A DNA stretch of 29,651 nucleotides from a virus. Both the position numbers and the translations under genes were made by a program. Below are positions 16,983 to 24,387 of the stretch, piece by piece (within the stretch, counting starts at the first letter, position 1; each line of letters begins with the position of its first letter). Location of the stretch: positions 1 through 29,651 of the IMG/VR virus record IMGVR_UViG_3300009169_000069; one strand, written 5' to 3'. The notes under the pieces are model-generated. The model saw only the letters and a program-made list of their open reading frames with translations, ran no database searches and was not told the DNA's origin.

Positions 16983-18512
16983 TTAGAATGGAGTATTATC
17001 TATAACCACAGCAGAGTTACTGTGGTCTACTAAGTGTACCTTGTTGTTTCTAATCAGATGCCAGTACTCTGTTCTTACGTCTTCCCCATAAGCAGAGGCA
17101 TCTAATATGTCATCTTTGTTATCTTTCTTGCCTAACTTATAAGCCATAGCTTGGTAAGTAAATACAGCCCTCTCTTCTGGAGTCTTATGTGTATAAGTTC
17201 CCATCATTAAAGACTCTATGAACAGTCTAATCCTCTGTTCTTTAGTCCTACCATGTGGCTTTAGTTCTACTACTTCAATACCTTTAATCTGGAGAGCGTT
17301 CATAAAGAACTCAACCCAGAACTTAAGAGTTTGTTGATAGGCTACTGACTCAATAGCAATAACGCTAGCTCCATATTCAAAGGCTCTAGCGAAGGCTATC
17401 TCAATTACTTCCTTAGGATTGTACTTACCTGCATCTGTCTTGGCAATTACTCCTAAGTTATCATATATCTCATGCACTTGTATGACGTTATCATCACTGG
17501 TAGACCTAAATCCTGCAGGGTCTATAGTAATAAACACGCCATCTGCTACTGAATAAGGCAAGTCTATTCTTGGTAAGTCCTTCTGAAGTAGTGAAGTTGC
17601 TCTATTTCTAGGGTCATTCATTACCTCTGCGAACCAACCATCTGCTTCGTTGAGGCTCTCATCATGTAAGTAGCCCTCGTATAAGCTCTCAAGAGAGTGT
17701 ATCTCAGACCATAGAGGCTCCCCATTAGCTAGAATAGCGCCAGTAATTAGAGAAATCCAGCTAGGAGACTGTTGAAGTTGATACAGAATACAGTTCTCAG
17801 AGTACATATTACCTATATAGATTACCCATCTATTGCCTCTAGGCTCAATAGCCTTCTGCAAGGTATGTACAAACCAAGTCCTTAGTGCCGCTGATTCAGT
17901 CGGAGATGCGTCATTCTCCTTAGTCTGCATATCATCACAGATAATAACATCAGGTCTACTATTGTTTATATTCGTGCCACGTAAAGCAGTTCTAGCACCT
18001 TTAGCCATAATAGTAACGGGGCGCCCATTGTACATACACTGTTTAGTTGAAGTATTATCGGTATAGAGATTAGAATTCCATTTACCATATATTGCCTCCA
18101 TATTAGCAGAACCCATGATATCATTCAAGTCGGCTATTATATTCTCCGCATTAGGCTGTGTTGCAGACACTATAAGGAAGAAGGAAGCTATATTATAGGC
18201 TATCATGTAAGCTACTATAATCTTGATAAACGTAGTCTTAGCGTGCCCACGAGGCAACCCTAAGGCAAATCTTAATATCTTACCTATATCTGCAGGATTA
18301 CGCTGCATCATAAGCTCAAAGCAAGCTAGATAGAAGTAAGGTAGAGCTGATATGGCTACATCAGGAAGAGCTACGCCAGCAAAGAAGTTGATATCTACTC
18401 TGCCTCTCTCATAAGCTTCTAGCAACCCTACACTTACTTGGGCTGTATCACTCTGAGAAGGTTGCTGACTAAGCTCCTCTTGAAATATTTGCTGCACAGA
18501 AGTACTAGCCAT
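16983..18512 (-). CDS. terL: Terminase large subunit (TerL), 509 aa
   Basis: ATP-driven DNA-packaging motor with nuclease. The ATPase half shows a Walker A variant LPRGHAKTT (residues 86-94), Walker B VIICDD (189-194) and a coupling motif IYIGN (231-235). The nuclease half has an RNase H-like acidic set: Asp331 in FITIDPAG, Glu388 in AIESVAY, and Asp468/Asp471 in KDDILDASAY. The first gene to its left encodes the portal. The start is ATG at 18512, one nucleotide after the stop of a 42-aa gene, so it is probably re-initiated. Length is normal for a podovirus TerL. The RGHAKT form of Walker A occurs in other podovirus terminases. Confidence 0.95.
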   Translation of the reverse strand: MASTSVQQIFQEELSQQPSQSDTAQVSVGLLEAYERGRVDINFFAGVALPDVAISALPYFYLACFELMMQRNPADIGKILRFALGLPRGHAKTTFIKIIVAYMIAYNIASFFLIVSATQPNAENIIADLNDIMGSANMEAIYGKWNSNLYTDNTSTKQCMYNGRPVTIMAKGARTALRGTNINNSRPDVIICDDMQTKENDASPTESAALRTWFVHTLQKAIEPRGNRWVIYIGNMYSENCILYQLQQSPSWISLITGAILANGEPLWSEIHSLESLYEGYLHDESLNEADGWFAEVMNDPRNRATSLLQKDLPRIDLPYSVADGVFITIDPAGFRSTSDDNVIQVHEIYDNLGVIAKTDAGKYNPKEVIEIAFARAFEYGASVIAIESVAYQQTLKFWVEFFMNALQIKGIEVVELKPHGRTKEQRIRLFIESLMMGTYTHKTPEERAVFTYQAMAYKLGKKDNKDDILDASAYGEDVRTEYWHLIRNNKVHLVDHSNSAVVIDNTPF

Positions 18513-18513
18513 A

Positions 18514-18642
18514 CTATTTTGCTAGTGCAAATTGCACTACTTTAGTAGGTTTATTAACCATAGAAGCCAATGCCTTAGCAGCCTGTACGGTTGCGTTATT
18601 AGCAAATGCTTTCATATTCTTAACTTCTTTATTAGTAGTCAT
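18514..18642 (-). CDS. Mini-gene between terminase subunits, 42 aa
   Basis: ATG at 18642 follows a good AAGGAGAACTGAA site. The product starts MTTNKEVKNMKAFANNATVQ and ends TKVVQFALAK: basic, helical, Ala/Lys/Val-rich, no membrane segment. It ends one nucleotide before the terL ATG and begins 21 nt after the upstream stop. The good ribosome binding site and exact fit between the two genes support a real gene. Function unknown; it may serve mainly for translational coupling or as a terminase accessory peptide. Confidence 0.6.
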   Translation of the reverse strand: MTTNKEVKNMKAFANNATVQAAKALASMVNKPTKVVQFALAK

Positions 18643-18663
18643 TTCAGTTCTCCTTACTATCCT

Positions 18664-19182
18664 TTATAGAGAGACTAATTTCTCCCCACTCTTCATTCCA
18701 TCAAATAATTCTTTTACTTTACTACCAGTCATTGGACTCATTCCTATATTACCAATAGCAACTACTTCCTTATTACCGTTTAAGGTATATTCAGGGATAG
18801 TATGCTTAGGTAAAGTTAAGTTAATTTGCTGATACACAGTAGTATTACCTCTTTCAGTAGGAGAAGCCAGTCTACCCTTAGCTTTCTCTTGCCTATTGGC
18901 TACTACATCTAGAGCTTTCAATACATCTCTCATCTCTGCATTAGGTATCATACTATCTATTTGCTTTAGAAGCTTATGCTCTAAGCTAAGATATCTATTG
19001 GAGATAATAACTTCTTCATCTGCTTCTGCAAAGTACTCTTTCTGCTTAGCTTCCAGCTCACTCTTAAACTCCTCATCTTCTAGTAGGCTTTTAAGGTAAG
19101 TAGGATGACAGCCTACTATAGTAAGTACTTGTGGTATCTGGATACCCTGTGCAAGCAAATCTAATATTCTTGGGTTTTTCAC
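18664..19182 (-). CDS. terS: Terminase small subunit candidate, 172 aa
   Basis: GTG start at 19182 preceded by AAAGGGAGA; the first gene behind a strong promoter (19216-19244). Residues ~6-36 (ILDLLAQGIQIPQVLTIVGC then HPTYLKSLL) look like a helix-turn-helix of the type used by small terminases to bind DNA. A charged helical oligomerisation region follows (about 37-115). The C-terminal part (QQINLTLPKH, EYTLNGNKEV) is beta-like. Position before terL fits. Identification is from pattern and synteny. Confidence 0.72.
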   Translation of the reverse strand: MKNPRILDLLAQGIQIPQVLTIVGCHPTYLKSLLEDEEFKSELEAKQKEYFAEADEEVIISNRYLSLEHKLLKQIDSMIPNAEMRDVLKALDVVANRQEKAKGRLASPTERGNTTVYQQINLTLPKHTIPEYTLNGNKEVVAIGNIGMSPMTGSKVKELFDGMKSGEKLVSL

Positions 19183-19215
19183 TTTCTTTCTCCCTTTAGA
19201 GAGTTCTTAGAGGTA

Positions 19216-19244
19216 ATTATACTTATCTTATTTAATCTTTACAA
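19216..19244 (-). promoter_or_regulatory. Sigma70-type promoter of the virion operon
   Basis: TTGTAA (19244-19239), a 17-nt spacer and TATAAT (19221-19216) on the minus strand, with expected start near 19209. The first gene begins with GTG at 19182, giving a leader of about 27 nt holding AAAGGGAGA. A perfect -10 with optimal spacing suggests host RNA polymerase reads the virion genes. No T7-type promoter is seen here. Confidence 0.8.
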
Positions 19245-19468
19245 GTAGTAATTTAGGTTATCCTTTGCAAAATTGCTTAGAGTAGTAATACGAAGTAGAG
19301 TATCCTTTATAGCTTAGACTAAGTATAGTGTTTTCAAAAAATATAGCGGATTTTTAAGAGGTACTATATTGATACAGGGTAGAGGCGCGGCTAAAAAAAG
19401 TCCAGATGGGGGTCTAAGTCAGTAGGTTTTTGGTATAGTAGGCTAGTAAGAGGTTAGGTAATAGGCAA

Positions 19469-19496
19469 TAAAAAACCCACTCCGTAGAGTGGGCTT
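19469..19496 (-). terminator. Intrinsic terminator of the 205-aa gene
   Basis: A 7-bp stem, CCCACTC (19476-19482) and GAGTGGG (19487-19493), with a 4-nt loop. On the minus strand TTTTTTATTG follows. It lies about 28 nt after the stop of the 205-aa gene and before the virion promoter, isolating the two transcripts. Confidence 0.92.
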
Positions 19497-19521
19497 AATA
19501 GGTTAGTACTAATTAGAACTA

Positions 19522-20139
19522 TTAAAAGTCGTCTGCTTCAATCTCGTCTGCCGTTGCTGTCTCTGCAACCTTAGTAAGATACTTGTTATACTTTACTTGA
19601 TTTTCCTCTGTTAGAGTATCAATGAAGTCTGCCAAGTAACCCAAGATTTTATCTTTACTAACCTTGTCTGCTGATTTAAGCACATTCAAGTCATTGAAAG
19701 CACCAGTAATTTTAGCTTGTGCGCCTTGAGATTTTCCAAGACTAGCAACCCAAGAACTAAATAAGCCTTTAATCTCACGTACTAACTGCAAGTGGATAGC
19801 ACCACCGCCTGAACTCTCTGCTGTCAAGCCAGCCCAGTCTGTAGCGATACTAGCACCGTCTTTTAGAGTAGCTGTCTTACTTACTAACTTATTGCGAGCT
19901 TGAGCTTTAACTTGTGCGTAGATTGCTGATTGTAGCCAGTTATGCTCATCTTTCTCATAGACTGGTAATCCATCATCAGTATAAGCTAGTTTACCCTCAA
20001 GTGTACTCTGTACTGCCTCACTTACTAAGTCATGAACTACTGGCACATGAATAACTACTGTGCCGATTTTCTCGCGAGTAGTCTCACCGTTTACTTGTAC
20101 TGATTTTGTTACTTCCATGTTGATAGCTTGAAAAGTCAT
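19522..20139 (-). CDS. Abundant unknown protein with acidic DDF tail, 205 aa (ssDNA-binding candidate)
   Basis: ATG at 20139 after ATAGGAGTAATATAAA. It has a private strong promoter (20196-20239) and terminator (19469-19496), so it is a single-gene transcript. Arginine codons are CGT/CGC rather than the AGA used around it, as in the capsid gene, suggesting high expression. The N-terminal ~50 residues look beta-rich (EKIGTVVIHVPVVHDL), the middle is mixed and the C-terminal third is helical. The end, TATADEIEADDF, resembles the acidic Phe-terminated tails of single-stranded DNA-binding proteins such as SSB and T7 gp2.5. That role is only a suggestion; I do not recognise the fold. Confidence 0.7.
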   Translation of the reverse strand: MTFQAINMEVTKSVQVNGETTREKIGTVVIHVPVVHDLVSEAVQSTLEGKLAYTDDGLPVYEKDEHNWLQSAIYAQVKAQARNKLVSKTATLKDGASIATDWAGLTAESSGGGAIHLQLVREIKGLFSSWVASLGKSQGAQAKITGAFNDLNVLKSADKVSKDKILGYLADFIDTLTEENQVKYNKYLTKVAETATADEIEADDF

Positions 20140-20195
20140 TTTATATTACTCCTATGGTTTACAATCAAATTATAAAGGGCTGACTGTTTAACCCT

Positions 20196-20239
20196 TACTG
20201 CATGGATATAATTATATAACACTTTTTAATTATAACCAA
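20196..20239 (-). promoter_or_regulatory. Promoter of the 205-aa gene with CATGCAGTA start box
   Basis: TTGGTT (20239-20234), 17-nt spacer, TATAAT (20216-20211), then six bases and CATGCAGTA (20204-20196). The expected transcription start falls on the first base of CATGCAGTA. The same -10, spacing and start box occur at 20665-20708. The leader before ATG at 20139 is about 65 nt. Confidence 0.82.
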
Positions 20240-20264
20240 TTCTTATTTTTTAATTAGTCTAGCC

Positions 20265-20423
20265 TTATAGGTTAGAGTAATAAACAATCTCTACTAACAC
20301 GATATACCATATTACTAAAGTTAATGTGAATAAGTCTATTGTGTTATTCTTTTTTATAAAGGCTTCCCTAGTGTACTCCTCGTTAATTCTAGTAAGCAAT
20401 TCGTTATCTTTTCTGATTGTCAT
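20265..20423 (-). CDS. Small membrane protein, 52 aa
   Basis: ATG at 20423 with AAGGAGATTATAAA site. The first ~28 residues are charged (MTIRKDNELLTRINEEYTRE) and the rest is one hydrophobic span (DLFTLTLVIWYIVLVEIVYY), ending SNL. It is the second gene of a two-gene transcript with the 60-aa gene 30 nt upstream. The leader CTAACTAAGGAGATTA is nearly the same in both, suggesting duplication of the translation signal. An N-in, tail-anchored inner-membrane peptide is likely; role unknown. Confidence 0.62.
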   Translation of the reverse strand: MTIRKDNELLTRINEEYTREAFIKKNNTIDLFTLTLVIWYIVLVEIVYYSNL

Positions 20424-20453
20424 TTTATAATCTCCTTAGTTAGTAGTATATTA

Positions 20454-20636
20454 TTATAATGGGGTTTCATCTCTACCACAATAGAATTTTGCTACTGTTC
20501 TTTTATCCTCGCTGTCATGCGCCCATGCTTCAAAAACTCCTTGTGATATTTCTCTAACATACCAGTGAGTATTATATTTATCTGAGTAAGCTCTAGCTTG
20601 TAGTCTAGCCTTGTAAAGCGTTCTAGTGTTAGTCAT
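20454..20636 (-). CDS. Small hypothetical protein, 60 aa
   Basis: ATG at 20636 with AAGGAGATTACAGA site, in a leader of about 37 nt from the promoter at 20665-20708. The product starts MTNTRTLYKARLQARAYSDK and contains THWYVREISQGVFEAW. It is basic at the N-terminus and aromatic-rich, without membrane segments. The layout is a helix followed by a small beta sheet, resembling many early phage proteins that bind host factors. No family recognised. Confidence 0.68.
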   Translation of the reverse strand: MTNTRTLYKARLQARAYSDKYNTHWYVREISQGVFEAWAHDSEDKRTVAKFYCGRDETPL

Positions 20637-20664
20637 TCTGTAATCTCCTTAGTTAGTTAATCTG

Positions 20665-20708
20665 TACTGCATGAATAGAATTATACACGCTTTATTATAC
20701 TGTGCCTA
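20665..20708 (-). promoter_or_regulatory. Promoter of the 60/52-aa gene pair with CATGCAGTA start box
   Basis: TATAAT (20685-20680) is followed after six bases by CATGCAGTA (20673-20665), the same arrangement as at 20196-20239. The -35 position reads TAGGCA, a poor match, so this copy may need an activator or be weaker. A second TATAAT lies just upstream (20699-20694). Confidence 0.62.
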
Positions 20709-21283
20709 TTTAGAGTAAAATAAATTGTAAAGAATTGTAAAGTTTATTAGTAGTAATTTACTCTGTTTATTCCTTATATATATACCTTGTTAGAGTAACC
20801 ATAAAAATTAGATAGCTAAAATGCCAATAATGCCGATATATCCGCGATAGCCTTTTATTTTGGGGTCTCCCGTTGGGCATATTCAATAACACCTTTTTTC
20901 CTTTCTTAGTCTATCCCTTACTCCTACTGCCTAGCACCCTAGACTAGCACCCTATCAGCCAGTGAGCGCATAACAGACGTAGGTAATAGGTGGATAGAGT
21001 TATTAAGGTTGTTAGACTGTTAAAGGTATTTAGTATATCCCTTAATTTAAAATAAAAAATAAAAATTTTAACTCTACACATATAAGAGATAGGATAGTCT
21101 ACTAAATGCTTTGCATTACTACTTCTTTACCATGCAGACTAATATATTAGCTTAGTATATACTACCTTAGTCTAAGCATAAAAATATCACCTTTTATAAA
21201 TGGGTAACGTGATGGGCTAAAATAAACGGCTATTTAGGTTATATCGGTATTTTAAGCATTTTCAGTAATCAAGAATTTTTATT
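20709..21283. other. Divergent control region without genes, origin candidate
   Basis: About 575 nt of AT-rich sequence between the leftward and rightward gene blocks; no credible gene on either strand. It holds a direct repeat CTAGCACCCTA (20931-20941, 20944-20954), a near-tandem ATGCCAATAATGCCGATA (about 20821-20838), an A/T-only stretch (about 21044-21068) and an inverted repeat AATGC-TTT-GCATT (21105-21117). Two perfect 12-bp palindromes follow, CTAATATATTAG (21139-21150) and TAGTATATACTA (21153-21164), the second enclosed by GCTTAG/CTAAGC (21150-21177). Clustered palindromes beside an AT-rich stretch between divergent blocks fit a regulatory region or replication origin; this is inference. 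Confidence 0.5.
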
Positions 21284-21311
21284 TTGCAATTTTCCATTTT
21301 CATGATACAAT
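21284..21311 (+). promoter_or_regulatory. Early promoter of the rightward operon
   Basis: TTGCAA (21284-21289), 16-nt spacer, TACAAT (21306-21311) with an extended -10 TG one base upstream (TGATACAAT). The expected start is near 21318, giving a leader of about 110 nt before the first gene at 21429. Confidence 0.7.
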
Positions 21312-21332
21312 CAAGACTGTAATAAATGAATT

Positions 21333-21378
21333 ACAAGGTTAGACTAAGTAACAAGGTTAGACTGTAAGCATAGCTTAC
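21333..21378 (+). repeat. Leader direct repeats and hairpin
   Basis: ACAAGGTTAGACT occurs at 21333-21345 and again at 21351-21363, an 18-nt period. The second copy is followed immediately by GTAAGC-ATA-GCTTAC (21364-21378), a perfect inverted repeat. The unit lies in the transcribed leader, between the promoter and the first gene, where a regulator could bind DNA or RNA. Confidence 0.7.
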
Positions 21379-21428
21379 TAAGAAGTAAACGAAATATACT
21401 AACATAAACGAATAGAGGAAGATATAAA

Positions 21429-22541
21429 ATGGATACTACCATAAGCAATAAAGAGTTTATACTAAGGATAGAAGCTAATAATAGTAACAAGAGAGTAAGT
21501 AACTTAGAGGAAGCTAGGGAAGAAAAGGCTAATGATTTAAGAGCTTCTAAGTTCATTGATAGTAACAAGGTAAACTCTACTGATAGCATACTTCCTGCTA
21601 TTAGTACTGCATCTAATAAGACTAAGCAAAATCATACTGCTTTAATAGTCTGCGCTCTAAGTGGTATTACTAGCACTATGGCAACTCCTTTCCCTTATAA
21701 AGAGATACTAACTCACTCCTATCCACTAAATGCTTTCTATAGAGTACTTACTCTTACAGAGTCTGCTTTATACGAGAGTAGCGAAACAGTATTAGCAGGT
21801 ACAATCCTTGCAGTATATAAGGATAAAGGCTTACTAAGAAGCTATAATAAAAATGCTGGTATGGATAATCTCTTACTAGCAACAGCAGGTAAGTATGTAT
21901 TAGTAGAAGCTATCAAGGCTCTTAACTTCTTAGTAGTAAATAATATTGATGTAGATACTCTACCTAAGCTAGATATTAGTTATGAGACTCACTCTGATAG
22001 TATCAAGACCTTTGAGCAACCTCTTACTAATTACTTGGCTATACTAAGAGAGGAAGCTCTAGCTTCTAAGGAAATGGCTCATCTTAGATTAGTAAGAGAC
22101 GCAGAGACTAAGCGTATCGCTGATGAGTTAGCAAGAGAGAAAAGGAATAGTAAAGAGATTAAGTTAGTAGAAACTGCTTATGAGATTAAGAGGAAAGAGG
22201 CTAAGGAAGCTCTTAAGACAGTAGCCTTAGACCTTATTAGCATGAAGCATAAGAGACTAACAGAGATTTTAGTAACTGCTACTGCTAGTAAGACTGGTGC
22301 AGAGCTAATGAGTACTGAAATTAAGACTAAGATTGTACTTAGACTAGACGAACTTATTAGTAATGGCACTGATACTACTTACTTAAAAGACCTTAGACTA
22401 ATCAAAGACTTTATAGTACTTGCTAACTCTAGTAGAGTAGAGGCTAGAAAAGATAGTGCTTTAGAGAGAGTAACAGATAGCGTTATAGTAGATAAGAAAG
22501 CTAAACTAATGGCTATGCTTAAGAAAGCAAGAGGTGAATAA
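21429..22541 (+). CDS. First gene of the rightward operon, 370 aa, unknown function
   Basis: ATG at 21429 after GAGGAAGATATAAA. The N-terminal 70 residues are polar and likely disordered. Residues ~70-190 contain a compact hydrophobic part (TALIVCALSGITSTMA, then YPLNAFYRVLTLTESALY). Residues ~200-280 form a long charged helix, probably coiled coil, rich in Glu, Lys and Arg (ETKRIADELAREKRNSKE). The C-terminus ends KLMAMLKKARGE. There are no nucleotide-binding or metal motifs. As the first early gene it may act on the host or on replication, but I do not recognise it. Confidence 0.85.
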   Translation: MDTTISNKEFILRIEANNSNKRVSNLEEAREEKANDLRASKFIDSNKVNSTDSILPAISTASNKTKQNHTALIVCALSGITSTMATPFPYKEILTHSYPLNAFYRVLTLTESALYESSETVLAGTILAVYKDKGLLRSYNKNAGMDNLLLATAGKYVLVEAIKALNFLVVNNIDVDTLPKLDISYETHSDSIKTFEQPLTNYLAILREEALASKEMAHLRLVRDAETKRIADELAREKRNSKEIKLVETAYEIKRKEAKEALKTVALDLISMKHKRLTEILVTATASKTGAELMSTEIKTKIVLRLDELISNGTDTTYLKDLRLIKDFIVLANSSRVEARKDSALERVTDSVIVDKKAKLMAMLKKARGE

Positions 22542-22542
22542 T

Positions 22543-22971
22543 ATGAGCTACGTTATAGTAAAACCAGAAGTAGTAGAATTTGAAACCTTAGACAACTTAC
22601 AACTTAAGAAGCACATAAGAAAAGGCTTTCTCTCTAGTCTTATACTAAGTAAGGAAGATTTAGTAAGAGGTTATATAGAAGTAAGTGGTAACAAGTACTG
22701 CCTATACATAACAGACGAAGTAAGAGTGTTCCTCTGTATAGCCAATAAGACTGATAGACTAAATACTCTAGCTTCTTTTCAATGGCATACTAATGATGCA
22801 AGGATAGTACTCTGTAAGGTATTAGAGCATAAGAATAGAAAGAACCAAGAGTATAAGAAAGCAGTATGTAATAGTAAAACAGTAACAGCTAGAAAGAGTA
22901 AATTAGATACACTAAGAAAGATGTTTAGTATTAACAACGAAACTAATAACGAAAGCGAGACAGTATCATGA
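22543..22971 (+). CDS. Hypothetical protein, 142 aa
   Basis: The frame opens with GTG at 22534, but ATG at 22543 (MSYVIVKPEV) sits behind GAGGTG and one base after the upstream stop, so I prefer it. The N-terminal ~85 residues look like a mixed alpha/beta domain (KYCLYITDEVRVFLCIANK). The C-terminal ~50 residues are very basic (KNRKNQEYKKAV, TARKSKLDTLRK) and could bind nucleic acid. No family recognised. Confidence 0.75.
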   Translation: MSYVIVKPEVVEFETLDNLQLKKHIRKGFLSSLILSKEDLVRGYIEVSGNKYCLYITDEVRVFLCIANKTDRLNTLASFQWHTNDARIVLCKVLEHKNRKNQEYKKAVCNSKTVTARKSKLDTLRKMFSINNETNNESETVS

Positions 22972-23228
22972 TTATCAAATACTATTCAGTAGATGCAGGT
23001 ACTATAGAGACTATGACTACTTCTAATGGGTACTTAGCTAGTGTAAGAAACTACAAATACAGTAATACCTTTGCTACAATAGAGGAAGCTCTAAGAGCCT
23101 ACAATATGTGCATAACCTATCCCTTCTGCGAAATTACTATGACAGTAGAGATTAACGGCAAACAGTATGATATTGAACTTAACATAGCAGAGAACTTAGT
23201 ACAGGCTACTAATTCAGGAGAGATATAA
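22968..23228 (+). CDS. Hypothetical protein, 86 aa
   Basis: ATG at 22968 overlaps the upstream stop in ATGA, indicating coupled translation; no strong Shine-Dalgarno. The product begins MIIKYYSVDAGTIETMTTSN and is beta-rich with a helix near residues 39-47 (IEEALRAYN), ending with another strand pair (VEINGKQYDIELN). It looks like a small alpha/beta fold; function unknown. Confidence 0.7.
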   Translation: MIIKYYSVDAGTIETMTTSNGYLASVRNYKYSNTFATIEEALRAYNMCITYPFCEITMTVEINGKQYDIELNIAENLVQATNSGEI

Positions 23229-23599
23229 TGAGACTATCTAAATTAAGCACTACTACTATACTAGACTTAGAGTTCTACTTAGTAGAATTACGCAACATAC
23301 TAGATATATATGTATCAGAGCAAGCACAGTACTCTTTATATCTATGCTTATACAAAAGCAGTTACTTAGAGTGGAAGACTTTTAAAGTAATAAGACCTAT
23401 ACTAAAGCAAGCAATAGACAAAGAACTTAATAAGACCCAATCTCTATCCTTTGCAGTACACGCAGATAGACTAGGATTAAGAACTGAGAAGGACAATATG
23501 TTCTTAGTAGGTAATCAATTCAGACTAGCTTTTGTCAATAAGCAACTAAAGCAGGTACAGAGAACACTAGTTAAAAGGAACTTACAAAATGGCTACTAA
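23228..23599 (+). CDS. Hypothetical protein, 123 aa, paralogue of the next gene
   Basis: ATG at 23228 overlaps the previous stop (TAATG) and follows AGGAGAGAT. It has an N-terminal helix around TTTILDLEFYLVELRNIL and basic helices. The C-terminal block around GNQFRLAFVNKQLKQVQR aligns with GNKYRVTFMNRLIRRVRK of the next protein. The two are about the same length, with the same order of helical then strand-helix parts. A likely tandem duplication; the basic end suggests nucleic acid contact. Confidence 0.7.
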   Translation: MRLSKLSTTTILDLEFYLVELRNILDIYVSEQAQYSLYLCLYKSSYLEWKTFKVIRPILKQAIDKELNKTQSLSFAVHADRLGLRTEKDNMFLVGNQFRLAFVNKQLKQVQRTLVKRNLQNGY

Positions 23600-23975
23600 A
23601 GTAGAATTGAAAGACCTTACTCTAACAGAGTTACAGGATATTAAGCAAGCACTCTTTACTCTTAAAGCTAACTTCTATACTAGGAGGAAAGCAGACCCTC
23701 AAGGTAGTGCCTTTCTATGCTGTATTATACAAAGGCTAGTAAAGGATAATCTAATCTCTGAACTAAGTTCTAAGTACTTACAGTATGAGATAGAATTAGA
23801 AGTAGGTGGTAGTAAGATACAGACTCTAGGAAGTGTAGCCTATAAGCTGAATAAGAACCCTTATAAGTTTAGAGAGTCTACTGACGAATATGTTACTAAA
23901 GGCAATAAGTACAGAGTAACTTTTATGAATAGGCTAATACGCAGAGTGCGTAAAGCTATCGCAGATAAGGAATAA
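23589..23975 (+). CDS. Hypothetical protein, 128 aa, paralogue of the previous gene
   Basis: ATG at 23589 overlaps the upstream gene by 11 nt, with AAAAGGAAC as ribosome binding site. The opening LTLTELQDIKQALFTLKANF parallels the ILDLEFYLVELRNIL helix of its neighbour. The end, GNKYRVTFMNRLIRRVRKAI, parallels that protein's C-terminus. Strongly basic at the end. No catalytic motif and no recognised family. Confidence 0.7.
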   Translation: MATKVELKDLTLTELQDIKQALFTLKANFYTRRKADPQGSAFLCCIIQRLVKDNLISELSSKYLQYEIELEVGGSKIQTLGSVAYKLNKNPYKFRESTDEYVTKGNKYRVTFMNRLIRRVRKAIADKE

Positions 23976-23979
23976 TAAA

Positions 23980-24387
23980 ATGAACACTATAAACAAGATA
24001 CTGAACAGACAGGACTTTACTATTAAAGGAGTACACGTAAGGACTCTCACTGATAATATACTAAGACAGAAACTTAGTAACATTAACTATGTAATACTAC
24101 TAGCTACTAAAGACGAGCCTAATACTCCTATTCTTTACCAACGCTATGCAGACTACATAGACAAAGAGAGCTTAGATAGTCTAAGACTACAAGAATGTGA
24201 ACAGCCTTATCATATAGACTCTAACAGATACCCTCTTAGTAGTAAGCATATAAAGCATATAGCTTGGTGGGATTGGGTAAGGGATAACTACCCTAATGAG
24301 CAATCCTCTATACTAGGGCATTATGTACAGTCTGGGGAATACTTACAGGAATTTGAGGATTATTACAGTAAAGGAGTAGAGGTATGA
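23980..24387 (+). CDS. Hypothetical protein, 135 aa
   Basis: ATG at 23980 behind AAGGAATAATAAA. The product has a central block rich in Tyr, Trp and His (HIAWWDWVRDNYP) and an acidic C-terminus (LQEFEDYYSKGVEV). No membrane segment and no nucleotide-binding motif. Its stop overlaps the next ATG (ATGA at 24384). Unknown function within the compact early operon. Confidence 0.7.
   Translation: MNTINKILNRQDFTIKGVHVRTLTDNILRQKLSNINYVILLATKDEPNTPILYQRYADYIDKESLDSLRLQECEQPYHIDSNRYPLSSKHIKHIAWWDWVRDNYPNEQSSILGHYVQSGEYLQEFEDYYSKGVEV

Noticed and set aside
19321-19350. Second minus-strand promoter using TTGAAA upstream of the terminase operon
   Set aside because: The nearest -10-like box is 20 nt away, outside usual spacing; the TTGTAA/TATAAT pair downstream is far better.
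21131-21137. Third copy of the CATGCAG start box on the plus strand
   Set aside because: Only seven bases match and no TATAAT-like box lies at the right distance upstream.
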